A stretch of 64,000 bases of DNA from JASJAR01 sp038530285. Its GTDB lineage: Bacteria > Pseudomonadota > Alphaproteobacteria > Rhodobacterales > Rhodobacteraceae. Location: positions 62,001 through 126,000 of the forward strand of contig JBCBCY010000008.1 of assembly GCA_038530285.1 (NCBI GenBank), in the 5' to 3' direction. A program made the translations under genes and the position numbers. Position 1 is the first letter of the stretch. Each line of letters begins with the position of its first letter. Shown piece after piece: positions 41,585 through 50,568 of the stretch. The notes beneath the pieces are model-generated. The model was not told the DNA's origin and did not search any database. It saw only the letters and a program-made list of their open reading frames with translations.

Positions 41585-43018
41585 ATGTTGCAACGCACAG
41601 ACTTCTACATCGACGGCGCCTTTGTTCCGGCGCAAAGCGACCGGCGGTTCACGGTGGTCGATCCGTCAACCGAGGACCCCTACGCCACGATCGCACTTGG
41701 CAATTCAGCCGACACCGATCGGGCCGTGACCGCCGCCCGCGTGGCCTTTCCCGGCTGGGCCGCCACGCCTGTGGCCGATAGGATTGCGGCCGCCGAACGC
41801 ATATTGGAGGCCTACAAGGCCCGCCAGGACGATATGGCAGAAGCCATGAGCCGGACCATGGGTGCGCCCATCGACTTTTCGCGGTCGTCGCAATTCGGCG
41901 CGGGTCTTGAGAATATCAAAGACGCGGTCGAGGCCGCGAAATCCTACCGCTGGGAATGGTCCGAAGGTCCCGGCGACCACCACTTGATGATGGAACCCGT
42001 CGGTGTGATCGGCATGATCACCCCTTGGAACTGGCCGATTTCCCAGGTCACGCTGAAAGCGGCGCCCGCGATCATTGCAGGCTGCACGATGGTCCTGAAG
42101 CCGTCCGAATTCACACCGCTTGATGCGATGCTCTTTGCCGAGATCATTGATGCGGCAGACCTGCCACCCGGGGTGTTCAACCTGGTCAATGGCGATGGCC
42201 CGGGCGTGGGCAATGATCTGTCCACGCACCCGCAGGTCGACATGATCTCGTTCACCGGCTCGACCCGGGCGGCGATGTCGATCACGGCGGCCGCGTCCGG
42301 GACCCTCAAGCGCGTGCGCACCGAATTGGGCGGCAAGGGGGCCAACATCGTCTTTGCAGATGCCGGACCCCGCGCGGTCAAGCGCGGTGTGCGCAACTGC
42401 TTTTCGAACACCGGCCAGTCGTGCAATGCGCCCACCCGGATGCTTGTTGAACGCAGCGTCTATGATGCGGCCATCGAAGAGGCACGCGAAACGGCCGAGA
42501 CCACTGCGGTCGGGGCCGCCCAGGATGCCGGCCGCCACATCGGACCCCTGGTGTCAGAACGCCAGTTCGGCCGGGTGCAAAGCCTGATCGAGACTGGCAT
42601 CGCCGAAGGCGCGCGCCTGGTGGCCGGGGGCCCAGGCCGCCCCGAAGGCTTCAACCGGGGCTTTTTCGTCCGGCCCACTGTTTTTGCCGACGTCACCAAC
42701 GACATGACCATTGCGCGCGAAGAAATCTTCGGCCCCGTCTTGTCGATGATCCCGTTCGACACCGAAGATGAAGCCATCGCCATCGCCAATGACACGCCCT
42801 ATGGCTTGCAAAACTACGTGCAATCCGAAGACCCCGCGCGGCGCAAACGTGTCGCGCGCCAATTGCGCTCTGGCGTGATCACCATGAACGACCGCCCGCG
42901 CGGTATGGGGGCGCCCTTCGGCGGTTTCAAATGGTCCGGCAACAGCCGCGAGGCGGGCACATTCGGCCTGTCTGAATATGTTGAGGTGAAATCAATCTCG
43001 GGCTGGGACCCCGCGTAG
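41585..43018 (+). CDS. aldehyde dehydrogenase family protein
   Basis: A 477-residue NAD(P)-dependent aldehyde dehydrogenase. PWNWP (147-151) with Asn149, KPSEFTP with Lys172, FTGSTR (223-228), ELGGKG with Glu247 and NTGQSCNAPTR with catalytic Cys280 are all in place. GGGAGGA directly precedes the ATG at 41585; the longer upstream frame lies inside the previous gene. The substrate is unknown; with the following GST, ring-cleaving dioxygenase and esterase it may oxidise aldehydes from aromatic ring breakdown. Confidence 0.92.
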   Translation: MLQRTDFYIDGAFVPAQSDRRFTVVDPSTEDPYATIALGNSADTDRAVTAARVAFPGWAATPVADRIAAAERILEAYKARQDDMAEAMSRTMGAPIDFSRSSQFGAGLENIKDAVEAAKSYRWEWSEGPGDHHLMMEPVGVIGMITPWNWPISQVTLKAAPAIIAGCTMVLKPSEFTPLDAMLFAEIIDAADLPPGVFNLVNGDGPGVGNDLSTHPQVDMISFTGSTRAAMSITAAASGTLKRVRTELGGKGANIVFADAGPRAVKRGVRNCFSNTGQSCNAPTRMLVERSVYDAAIEEARETAETTAVGAAQDAGRHIGPLVSERQFGRVQSLIETGIAEGARLVAGGPGRPEGFNRGFFVRPTVFADVTNDMTIAREEIFGPVLSMIPFDTEDEAIAIANDTPYGLQNYVQSEDPARRKRVARQLRSGVITMNDRPRGMGAPFGGFKWSGNSREAGTFGLSEYVEVKSISGWDPA

Positions 43019-43028
43019 GGGCCGCGTT

Positions 43029-43673
43029 TTGGCGTCTCGCCCTGTCCTGTGGTCGTTTCGCCGCTGCCCCTATGCGATGCGGGCCCGCCTTGCGATCAAC
43101 AGTGCGGCCCTATCGGTTGAGCTGCGCGAGATTTTGCTGCGCGACAAGCCGCGCCTGTTTCTTGACACCTCGCCCTCGGGGACCGTGCCGTGTTTGAAGC
43201 TGGACGACCGGGTGATCGACGAAAGCCTCGACATCATGGTCTGGGCCTTGACCCAGAACGACCCGCAGGGGCTGCTGGCCATGCCCGCCGACGGCTGGGT
43301 GCTGATCAAGGACAATGATGGGCCTTTCAAGGCGGCACTTGACCACACCAAGTATGCTGCCCGCTACCCGGATCTTGATGTTGATGCCGAACGCGCCCGC
43401 GCGGCAGAGTTTCTGATCGGCCTGGAAACCAAACTGTCGGACAACAGTTGGCTGTTTGGCGACCAACCGACCCTGGCCGATTTCGCCATTCTGCCTTTCA
43501 TCCGGCAGTTTGCCTTCGTCGACCGGGCCTGGTTCGATGCCCAGCCCTGGCCCGGCGTGACACGCTGGTTGGATCGATTCGTTGAAAGTGCGGCGTTCGA
43601 GGCGATCATGACGAAGTATGTTCCCTGGGACACATCCCAGCCGCCCGTTTGGTTTGGCCCCTCGCCCCTTTAG
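43029..43673 (+). CDS. glutathione S-transferase family protein
   Basis: A 214-residue GST. The thioredoxin-like domain starts VLWSFRRCPYAMRARLAI, with the CPY motif of the omega/GrxB-like group, followed by SGTVPCLKLDDRVIDESLDIM carrying the cis-Pro and Glu-Ser glutathione contacts. The helical domain has NSWLFGDQPTLADFAILPFIRQF. The start is TTG at 43029, ten bases after the ALDH stop, with AGGGG nearby; no ATG lies before the domain. A Cys in the active site suggests thioltransferase or quinone-conjugate chemistry. Confidence 0.88.
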   Translation: MASRPVLWSFRRCPYAMRARLAINSAALSVELREILLRDKPRLFLDTSPSGTVPCLKLDDRVIDESLDIMVWALTQNDPQGLLAMPADGWVLIKDNDGPFKAALDHTKYAARYPDLDVDAERARAAEFLIGLETKLSDNSWLFGDQPTLADFAILPFIRQFAFVDRAWFDAQPWPGVTRWLDRFVESAAFEAIMTKYVPWDTSQPPVWFGPSPL

Positions 43674-43765
43674 GGTCTGTGCGTTTGCGCGCAGAGATGG
43701 CGCGCAGGCGCGAGTTTTGTCCGCAATTGCAAGTGCTACATTGGATGCAACGAAAGGAGCATCCC

Positions 43766-44704
43766 ATGTTGCATCAGATCAAAGGCTTGCACCACGTCAC
43801 CTCTCTGGCGTCGGACGCAAACACCAACAACGCATTCTTCACGGGCGCGCTTGGCCTGCGCCGGGTGAAAAAGACCGTCAATTTCGACGCGCCGGATGTC
43901 TATCACCTGTACTACGGCGACGAGACCGGCGCGCCCGGCTCTGTCATGACCTATTTCCCCTTCCCGAATGCCGGGCGTGGTCGCGCTGGCGTGGGCGAAG
44001 TTGGAACAACGGCCTTTGCCGTACCCACCGGCAGTCTGGACGCCTGGGGCGAAAGACTTGCAGCGCACGGGGCAGGGAACATCACCAAAGGCGAACGCTT
44101 CGGTGCTGGTGTTCTGGCCTTTGATGGGCCCGATGGAGACGGGTTTGCCCTGGTGGAAACCCAAGATGATCCGCGCCCCGGCTGGACCGGTTCCGGCGTG
44201 TCCGAAACCATGGCGATTCACGGCTTTCACTCCGCCGCGATGCGGCTGAAGGATGACGCCGCCACCGCCGAGCTTCTGGGCTTCATGGGTTATGACAAGG
44301 CCGATACGGACGGCGATGTCACCCGCTTTGTCGTCCCGGGTGGGGGGCCGGCCAATGTCATCGACCTCGAAGCGATCCCGGATGCGCCCTATGCCGCACA
44401 AGGGGCGGGGTCTGTGCATCACATCGCCTTTGCGGTGGAAAACCGGGCCCGCCAGTTGGAAGTGCGCGAGGCGCTTTTGGACACCGGCTATCAGGTCACG
44501 CCCGTCATCGACCGCGATTACTTCTGGGCGATCTATTTCCGCACACCCGGTGGGGTGTTGTTTGAAATCGCCACCAATGAGCCGGGGTTCGACCGCGATG
44601 AAGACACCGCGCATCTCGGCCAGGCGCTGAAACTGCCCAGCCAGCACGAGCACATGCGCCAACGGCTCGAACAAGTGCTCGACCCGATCCGGGACGCGGC
44701 ATGA
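43766..44704 (+). CDS. MhqO-like ring-cleaving dioxygenase (VOC family)
   Basis: A 312-residue two-module VOC dioxygenase. GLHHVTSLASDANTNNAFFTGALGLRRVKKTVNFD opens the first module with the metal His; GSVHHIAFAVENRARQ and GVLFEIATNEPGFDRDED give the second His and the Glu ligand. The LGLR.VKKTVNFD..D.YHLYYGDE pattern is typical of the Bacillus MhqO/LinE-like hydroquinone dioxygenases. AAAGGAG precedes the ATG at 43766. The stop overlaps the esterase start as ATGA, the same partner order as mhqO-mhqD. Confidence 0.88.
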   Translation: MLHQIKGLHHVTSLASDANTNNAFFTGALGLRRVKKTVNFDAPDVYHLYYGDETGAPGSVMTYFPFPNAGRGRAGVGEVGTTAFAVPTGSLDAWGERLAAHGAGNITKGERFGAGVLAFDGPDGDGFALVETQDDPRPGWTGSGVSETMAIHGFHSAAMRLKDDAATAELLGFMGYDKADTDGDVTRFVVPGGGPANVIDLEAIPDAPYAAQGAGSVHHIAFAVENRARQLEVREALLDTGYQVTPVIDRDYFWAIYFRTPGGVLFEIATNEPGFDRDEDTAHLGQALKLPSQHEHMRQRLEQVLDPIRDAA

Positions 44705-45300
44705 GTTACGCGGCCCGGCACACCGAAGGTGACGGCACCTTGGCCTTCACCTTCCACGGCACCGGCGGAACCGAAGACCAGTTCCACGGGTTCGCCGAAG
44801 AGATGTTTCCGGGCGCGAGCGTGGTCTCGCCCCGGGGCGATGTGTCCGAACACGGGGCGTCCCGGTTTTTCCGCCGGACCGGCGAAGGCGTCTATGACAT
44901 GGCCGATCTTGCGCGCGCGACTGCCAAGATGAGCGGTTTCGTTGCCGCTGAGATCGCGCGCATCGCACCCGACCGGACCGTGGCACTTGGCTATTCAAAT
45001 GGGGCGAATATCCTTGCTTCGGTCAGTTTCGACCAGCCGGCGCATTTTGACCGGATCGCGCTGTTGCATCCGTTGATCCCGTTTGATCCGGCCCCGCAGC
45101 CGGGCCTTGCAGGGCGGCACGTTCTGATCACCGCAGGCGAGCGGGACCCGATCTGCCCGCCAGACCAAACGCGCGCCTTGGCGAAATACTATGCCGACCA
45201 GGGTGCCCATGTAGAGCTGGTCTGGCATTCGGGCGGCCATGAGATTGCGCGCAATGAAATCGAGGCCATTGCGGCGTTTTTCGCGCCTGCGCCAGTCTAG
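44701..45300 (+). CDS. MhqD-like alpha/beta hydrolase (phospholipase/carboxylesterase family)
   Basis: A 199-residue alpha/beta hydrolase. The oxyanion segment FHGTGGTEDQF, the nucleophile elbow GYSNGANI, Asp in TAGERDPICP and His in SGGHEI form the catalytic set. The phospholipase/carboxylesterase subfamily includes MhqD, which in Bacillus accompanies MhqO in quinone resistance. Here the two are translationally coupled by ATGA. It probably acts in the cytoplasm on ring-cleavage products. The 3' end overlaps the convergent RluA-type gene by four bases. Confidence 0.85.
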   Translation: MSYAARHTEGDGTLAFTFHGTGGTEDQFHGFAEEMFPGASVVSPRGDVSEHGASRFFRRTGEGVYDMADLARATAKMSGFVAAEIARIAPDRTVALGYSNGANILASVSFDQPAHFDRIALLHPLIPFDPAPQPGLAGRHVLITAGERDPICPPDQTRALAKYYADQGAHVELVWHSGGHEIARNEIEAIAAFFAPAPV

Positions 45301-45938
45301 AACGGCGCTGGCGCGCGAAAGCTCAACCCCTTGCCCCCGTCAGGGTGCCGCAGCCGCAGGTTTTCCGAATGCAGCATCAGGCGGGGGTGATCGCGGGCTG
45401 CGCCCGTGGCATAGAACGGATCGCCCAGAACCGGGTGACCAAGGGCCAGCATATGGACCCGCAACTGGTGGCTGCGACCGGTCTTTGGGAACAGACGCAC
45501 CCGCGTCTCGCCGTTGCCGCGTTTCAGCACCTTCCATTCGGTCTGGGCCGCGCGCCCGTTTTCATGATCGACATGCTGTTTGGGCCGGTTCGGCCAATCA
45601 ACGGCAAGGGGCAGGTCAACCTCACCTTTGGGGTCGGTCATCTCGCCGGCCACACGCGCGACATAGGTCTTGCGCACCTGCCGCTTTTCAAACTGCAGCC
45701 CCAGATGACGCTGCGCATGGGCGGTCAGCGCAAAGACCATCACCCCCGATGTGTCCCGGTCCAACCGGTGCACCAGCAGGGCGTCGGGGTAGACCGCCTG
45801 CAGCCGGCTGAGCAGGCAATCGGCAAGCTCAGGCCCTTTTCCGGGAACCGACAACAGACCGCTGGGTTTGTTGAGCACAACGATTTCGTGGTCTGCATGC
45901 AAGATCGCAAGCGGCGTATCGGGTGGCGCATAGGTCAT
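45297..45938 (-). CDS. RluA-type pseudouridine synthase
   Basis: A 213-residue pseudouridine synthase. LLVHRLDRDTSGVMVFA has the catalytic Asp60 in HRLDRDTSG; IVVLNKPSGLLSVPG and FPKTGRSHQLRVHMLALGHPVLGDPFY are the other family motifs. No S4 domain is present, which matches RluA (23S rRNA 746 and tRNA 32) rather than RluC/D. The ATG at 45938 precedes the conserved domain. It is divergent from the STAS gene with 80 bases between starts. Confidence 0.9.
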   Translation of the reverse strand: MTYAPPDTPLAILHADHEIVVLNKPSGLLSVPGKGPELADCLLSRLQAVYPDALLVHRLDRDTSGVMVFALTAHAQRHLGLQFEKRQVRKTYVARVAGEMTDPKGEVDLPLAVDWPNRPKQHVDHENGRAAQTEWKVLKRGNGETRVRLFPKTGRSHQLRVHMLALGHPVLGDPFYATGAARDHPRLMLHSENLRLRHPDGGKGLSFRAPAPF

Positions 45939-46018
45939 CGTGGTTCGGTTACACCCGAAGTTACGCTTTGGTAAGACCTGTCGCTTATTCCGCAAGCATT
46001 AGATTTGCGGAGGTTCAC

Positions 46019-46363
46019 GTGCATCTTTCTTCTACAGAACGCAACGGCGACATCGTCGTCCGGATGGATGAAGCGCGTATCGATGCCGCGATTGCAGTGT
46101 CATTCAAGGATGCCATGCGGGCTCACTTTTCCGGCCCTCACCCGCGGGTTGTACTTGACCTGTCGCAAGTCGAATTCGTGGATTCCTCGGGACTGGGCGC
46201 CATCGTTGCAATCCTCAAGGAAGCCGGAGACGACAAGTCTTTCGCGCTTGCGGGCATGACCCCTGGTGTCGAAAAGGTCTTTCGGCTGACGCGGATGGAT
46301 TCTGTCTTTACCATTTACCCTAGCGTAGAAGACGGCTTCGCTGACGAAGCACATGCGTCATAG
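46019..46363 (+). CDS. STAS-domain anti-anti-sigma factor
   Basis: A 114-residue SpoIIAA/RsbV-type protein. RVVLDLSQVEFVDSSGLGAIVAIL carries the phosphorylatable Ser in VDSSGLG (55-60). Such proteins bind a cognate anti-sigma kinase when unphosphorylated. The GTG at 46019 has GCGGAGG six bases upstream. It is followed 22 bases later by the RsbW-like kinase gene, forming a partner-switch pair. No sigma factor or PP2C phosphatase gene lies nearby, so the other members of the switch must be elsewhere. Confidence 0.85.
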   Translation: MHLSSTERNGDIVVRMDEARIDAAIAVSFKDAMRAHFSGPHPRVVLDLSQVEFVDSSGLGAIVAILKEAGDDKSFALAGMTPGVEKVFRLTRMDSVFTIYPSVEDGFADEAHAS

Positions 46364-46385
46364 ATCAGACCCTGGATTTACAGAC

Positions 46386-46823
46386 ATGACGGTGTTGCGG
46401 ACGGATGTCCCCGGCACGCCCGAGGGCGTCCGCAATGCGCTGGCAAAACTGTGCGACAAGCTTCACGACGAACAGGTCGCCGAAGACCGGGTCCGATCGG
46501 TCGAATTGGTCGTCGCCGAGGCTTTGAACAATATCGTCGAGCACGCGCTCAAAGACGTCGCAGCTCCGACCATCCGTCTGTCAATGGACAAGACGGACCA
46601 GGCGGTGGCTTTTGAAATCTGCGATTGTGGAACCCCAATGCCAGGCAACCAGCTGCCCCCGGGAACGCTTCCAGACATTGGAGACCGCGTTGAAACATAC
46701 CCTGAAGGCGGGTTTGGCTGGCATCTCATCAAGAAGCTGACGGTGAACTTGCGCTACGACCGCTTGCCGGGTGAAAACAAGCTCAGCTTCCAGCTTCCGC
46801 TATCTGATGAAATCCGGACGTGA
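46386..46823 (+). CDS. RsbW/SpoIIAB-like serine kinase (HATPase) anti-sigma factor
   Basis: A 145-residue GHKL ATPase. The N box ELVVAEALNNIVEHAL (40-55, metal-binding Asn49), the G1 box EICDCGTPMP (77-86) and the G2 box GGFGWHLIKKL (108-118) are complete. It should phosphorylate the STAS partner and sequester a sigma factor or other target. The ATG at 46386 starts the conserved domain; an ATG at 46353 overlapping the STAS stop is possible and would add 11 residues. The final target is unknown. Confidence 0.85.
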   Translation: MTVLRTDVPGTPEGVRNALAKLCDKLHDEQVAEDRVRSVELVVAEALNNIVEHALKDVAAPTIRLSMDKTDQAVAFEICDCGTPMPGNQLPPGTLPDIGDRVETYPEGGFGWHLIKKLTVNLRYDRLPGENKLSFQLPLSDEIRT

Positions 46824-47022
46824 TCTGGCCGCCACAATATTTCCTCACTCTCACCCAAACGCCGCCTTGTCTGTCGGGCATTGCTAGACGGTAAGCTGCA
46901 CAAGGCTTCCCTCGGCGTCGCGCATTTTTCAGCCCCCACCCAACGCGCGGCGTCGAGGTCTTGTGCACTGGTCCTTCCCAAAAACTTCGCGTAGCTGATC
47001 CGTCAAAAGACGGGGAATTCTC
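46824..47022 (+). other. intergenic region without recognised features
   Basis: This 199-base gap between the RsbW-like kinase and the gamma-glutamyltransferase has no convincing terminator, promoter or short gene. It presumably contains the promoter of the next gene. Confidence 0.4.
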
Positions 47023-48600
47023 ATGCGCGATTTCCAAAAACCCGGACGCAGCGGCGTCTTTGCTGCCGACGCCATGGTGGCCACATCGCACCCTTTGGCC
47101 AGTGCCGCGGCGATTGAAACGCTGAAAGCCGGTGGCAATGCGGTCGATGCCGCGATTGCGGCGGCCGTTTTGCAAGGTATCGCCGAACCCGCGATGACGG
47201 GGATCGGCGGTGATATGTTTGCGTTGATCAAACCGGCGGGCGGGGAAGACGTGCTGGCCCTGAACGCCTCGGGCCGTGCGCCAGCCGCGATGACGGCGGC
47301 CAGCTTGCGCGATGCAGGCCACGAACGCGTGCCAACCGAAGGGCCTTGGGCGGTCAGCCTGCCTGGCGCCATTGCAGGGTTTTGCGAACTGGCCCGCACA
47401 CATGGCCGCCTGGTGCTGGACAAAACGCTGGCGCCCGCGATCCATTATGCCGAAAACGGCCTGCCCGTTGCCCCCCGTGTCGCCGCAGATTGGGCCGCTG
47501 CCAGCCACCGGCTGACAGGTGCGGCGCGCCGGTTCTTTTTGTCGGACGATGCGCCTTTGGCCGCCGGTCAAGTCTTCGCCGCACCCGGGCAGGCGGAGGT
47601 TTTGCGGCGCGTTGCCAAAGACGGGGCGCGCGCTTTCTACGAAGGTGAGGTTGCCGAAGATATGGCCAACTCGCTTGCGGCCCTGGGTGGTCCGCACGGG
47701 CCCGATGATTTCGCCACAGTCGCCCCCGATTGGGTCACGCCGATCTCAGGCGATTACAAGGGCATCGAACTCGTCGAACATCCGCCCAACGGGCAAGGGG
47801 CCGCCGCGATCCTGCTGGCCAATATCCTGTCGCACTTCGACCTTGCCGCGATGGACCCCTATGGGGCGGATCGCGCCCATATTGAGGCTGAAGCCACCAA
47901 ACTGGCCTATGACGCGCGCAATCGCTTTGTGGCCGACCCCGACCATGTGACAAGGCTCGACCATCTGTTGGACCCGCGCACCGCAGACCGCCTTGCCGGT
48001 TTGATCGACCCCAGGCGCGCCGCCCCAGACCCGGCCGCACTGTCTGAAGCGGTGCACCGCGACACGATCTATCTGACGGTTGTGGACCGCGACCGGATGG
48101 CGGTGTCGCTGATCTATTCGGTCTTTGGCACCTTCGGGGCAGGGATCGCGTCCGAAAAATTCGGCATCCTGTTTCAAAATCGCGCGGCTGGCTTCAATCT
48201 GACGCCGGGCCACCCCAATGAAATGGCGCCGGGCAAACGCCCGCTTCACACGATCATTCCCGGCATGCTGCGCCAGAACGGCAAGTTGATCATGCCGTTC
48301 GGCGTGATGGGCGGGCCCTATCAGGCCTGCGGTCACGCCCGCTTTTTGTCGAATGTCGTGGATTACGGCATGGACCCGCAGGCCGCGATCGATGCGCCGC
48401 GGTCTTTTGCCATGCCGGACGGGTTGCAATTGGAACAGGGGTATTCCGACGCTGTTCGCGCCAATCTGGCCGAGCGCGGTCACAATATCATTGATCCGGT
48501 GATTGCAATCGGCGGTGCTCAGGCCATCCGTATCCATGCCTCAGGCGTTCTTGAAGGGGGCTCAGACCCCCGAAAAGACGGCTGCGCTTTGGGGTACTAG
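47023..48600 (+). CDS. gamma-glutamyltransferase family protein
   Basis: A 525-residue Ntn-hydrolase precursor. ATSHPLASAAAIETLKAGGNAVDAAIAAA and GIGGDMFAL are the N-terminal GGT signatures. The autocleavage site is probably Thr in HRDTIYLTVVDRDRMAVSLIYS, where canonical enzymes have TTHxSVVD. The small subunit then contains FGVMGGPYQACGHARFLSNVVDYGMDPQAAIDAPR. No signal peptide is seen, so it may be cytoplasmic, acting on cephalosporin-like, amide or gamma-glutamyl substrates. Its end overlaps the convergent hspQ gene by four bases. Confidence 0.88.
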   Translation: MRDFQKPGRSGVFAADAMVATSHPLASAAAIETLKAGGNAVDAAIAAAVLQGIAEPAMTGIGGDMFALIKPAGGEDVLALNASGRAPAAMTAASLRDAGHERVPTEGPWAVSLPGAIAGFCELARTHGRLVLDKTLAPAIHYAENGLPVAPRVAADWAAASHRLTGAARRFFLSDDAPLAAGQVFAAPGQAEVLRRVAKDGARAFYEGEVAEDMANSLAALGGPHGPDDFATVAPDWVTPISGDYKGIELVEHPPNGQGAAAILLANILSHFDLAAMDPYGADRAHIEAEATKLAYDARNRFVADPDHVTRLDHLLDPRTADRLAGLIDPRRAAPDPAALSEAVHRDTIYLTVVDRDRMAVSLIYSVFGTFGAGIASEKFGILFQNRAAGFNLTPGHPNEMAPGKRPLHTIIPGMLRQNGKLIMPFGVMGGPYQACGHARFLSNVVDYGMDPQAAIDAPRSFAMPDGLQLEQGYSDAVRANLAERGHNIIDPVIAIGGAQAIRIHASGVLEGGSDPRKDGCALGY

Positions 48601-48923
48601 TTCATCTGGAAGTGCAGGGGGTAATGGCCGTCCTCGAACTCGCCAAACAGATCGTCAAGGTCGGGGTGATCCACCGGCTGTCCTGAATAATCGGCCACAA
48701 GGTTCTGTTCGGAAACATAAGCCACATAATAAGACTGATCGTTCTCAGCCAAGAGATGATAGAACGGCTGGTCCTTGGATGGCCGCGAATCCTCAGGGAT
48801 GGCAGCGTACCATTCCTCAGTGTTCGAAAACATGGCATCCACATCAAAGACAACACCCCGAAAAGGGTGCTTACGGTGCCTTACGACCTGGCCTAGTGCG
48901 TACTTCGCGCGTGATTTCAACAT
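48597..48923 (-). CDS. hspQ: heat shock protein HspQ
   Basis: A 108-residue HspQ. AKYALGQVVRHRKHPFRGVVFDVDAMFSNTEEWY and QPFYHLLAENDQSYYVAYVSEQNL are the family core. HspQ is a small heat-shock protein that binds hemimethylated DNA and stimulates Lon in enterobacteria. GGGGGA lies upstream of the ATG at 48923; an earlier in-frame ATG would add a poorly conserved 18 residues. It is divergent from the AEC-carrier gene by 80 bases. Confidence 0.92.
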   Translation of the reverse strand: MLKSRAKYALGQVVRHRKHPFRGVVFDVDAMFSNTEEWYAAIPEDSRPSKDQPFYHLLAENDQSYYVAYVSEQNLVADYSGQPVDHPDLDDLFGEFEDGHYPLHFQMN

Positions 48924-49003
48924 ACCAAAATCCCCCACAGGAGGTTCTAGTGAAATCGCTGCGTTAAGTCTATTCAAGCATTGGAGATTTTGGGAAACAG
49001 ACT

Positions 49004-49885
49004 GTGAACCTCATCCTTACAGTGCTTGAAGTGGTCGCGCCGGTGTTCATCCTGGCGTTGATCGGGTTGATCTGGGTGCGTCTTGGGCACGAGTATTCGG
49101 TGACCTTCGTGACCAAGCTTGCGATGACCTTGTCGGTGCCCTGCCTGATCTTCACCGCGTTGATGAACACCCAGATTGAACCCCAGGCACTGGCGACCCT
49201 GACGCTGGCCTCAATCGCGGCCTATGTCGCGGTGGGCTGTCTGGCGTTGGCCGCCCTTTGGATCGCGGGCCTGCCGCTGCGCACCTATCTGGCCCCGCTG
49301 ACCTTTGGCAACACGGGCAACCTTGGTCTGCCGCTGGCACTTTTTGCGTTCGGCGATATCGGTCTTGATCTGGCGGTGGTGGTCTTTGCGGTGATGGCGG
49401 TGTTTTCCTTCACGATCGGGGTCTGGGTGGTTGCCGGTGGCGGGTCGATATTGAAGGTCGTCAAAGAACCGATGGTCGCGGCCACGCTTCTGGGGGCGCT
49501 GTTTTTGTGGCAGGGCTGGCAAACGCCCGTGTTCTTGACCAACACGCTTGAGCTGATCGGCCAGCTTGCGATCCCGTTGATGCTGATCACACTGGGCGTC
49601 GCGTTGGGGCGGCTGACCCCGGGCAACCTGTCGCTGAACCTGGTGCTGTCCGTGGCCAAGGCGGCCGTGACGGCGGGCCTGGCCTTCGCGATTGGGCTTT
49701 GGTTTGGGCTTGATCCGGTGCCGCTGGCGGTCCTGACCTTGCAGGTGGCCACGCCGGTCGCGGTCACATCCTACCTTCTGGCCGAAAAGTATGAAGCCGA
49801 CGGTGTGGCGGTTGCGGGTTTGGTGGTCACGTCGACCGCGCTTTCAGTGCTCTATCTTCCGCTGATCCTCGCCTTTGTGATGTAG
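49004..49885 (+). CDS. AEC family transporter (auxin efflux carrier fold)
   Basis: A 293-residue membrane protein with about ten spans in two five-helix halves. TLSVPCLIFTALMN and PLTFGNTGNLGLPLALFAFG are in the first half; AIPLMLITLGVALGRL and LQVATPVAVTSYLLAEKYEAD in the second, as in malonate/auxin-type carriers. The start is GTG at 49004 with GGGA upstream. The substrate is probably an organic anion, not predictable more closely. Confidence 0.88.
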   Translation: MNLILTVLEVVAPVFILALIGLIWVRLGHEYSVTFVTKLAMTLSVPCLIFTALMNTQIEPQALATLTLASIAAYVAVGCLALAALWIAGLPLRTYLAPLTFGNTGNLGLPLALFAFGDIGLDLAVVVFAVMAVFSFTIGVWVVAGGGSILKVVKEPMVAATLLGALFLWQGWQTPVFLTNTLELIGQLAIPLMLITLGVALGRLTPGNLSLNLVLSVAKAAVTAGLAFAIGLWFGLDPVPLAVLTLQVATPVAVTSYLLAEKYEADGVAVAGLVVTSTALSVLYLPLILAFVM

Positions 49886-49967
49886 CCGGCGCGCTGAAAC
49901 AATTCCCATCGCCCGCCAAATGGGATATACTGCGCGCTAACGGACAAAGAATCCGACTGAGGCACAT

Positions 49968-50552
49968 ATGAGCAGACCAGCCCGCGCCATTATCCTGGCC
50001 CTTCTTGTCGCGTCTTGCGGCAGTTCCGACTATTCCGCCCCCCGCAATCTTGATGACGCCTGTTCGATCGTCAGCCAGCGGCCCAACTATTTGAACGCCA
50101 TGCAAGCGACCGAGCGGCGCTGGGGTGTTCCGGTGGCGGTCCAGATGGCGACGATCTATCAGGAATCGAAGTTCATCGGAAACGCCCGCACGCCCGTGCA
50201 ATACACGCTGGGGGTCATCCCGATGGGGCGCCAAAGCTCGGCCTACGGGTATTCGCAAGCGCTGGACGGCACATGGGAAGAATACCAGCGCGAAGAAGGG
50301 GGGCGCCGGGCGCGCCGCGATGATATTCGCGATGCGACCGATTTCATGGGTTGGTACATGCATGAAACCCAGGAACGCCTTGGCATTTCGAAAGCGGATG
50401 CGCGCAATCAGTATCTGGCCTACCACGAAGGGCGCGCCGGCTATTCGCGTGGGTCCTACCGCGCCAAAGGCTGGTTGATGAATGTCGCCAGCGATGTGGC
50501 CAGCCGGGCCGTCACCTATGACGCGCAGCTTCGGTCATGCGGACGCGTCTGA
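49968..50552 (+). CDS. lytic-transglycosylase-fold (SLT) lipoprotein
   Basis: A 194-residue lipoprotein with lipobox VASC (Cys17) and an SLT-like domain: WGVPVAVQMATIYQESKFIG contains the catalytic-type Glu66, followed by AYGYSQALDGTWEEYQ and FMGWYMHETQERLGI. It is likely anchored in the outer membrane and cleaves glycan strands. GAGG precedes the ATG. It ends 16 bases before the convergent lolA stop. Confidence 0.82.
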   Translation: MSRPARAIILALLVASCGSSDYSAPRNLDDACSIVSQRPNYLNAMQATERRWGVPVAVQMATIYQESKFIGNARTPVQYTLGVIPMGRQSSAYGYSQALDGTWEEYQREEGGRRARRDDIRDATDFMGWYMHETQERLGISKADARNQYLAYHEGRAGYSRGSYRAKGWLMNVASDVASRAVTYDAQLRSCGRV

Positions 50553-50568
50553 CCCCCGCCTGAAGCTC

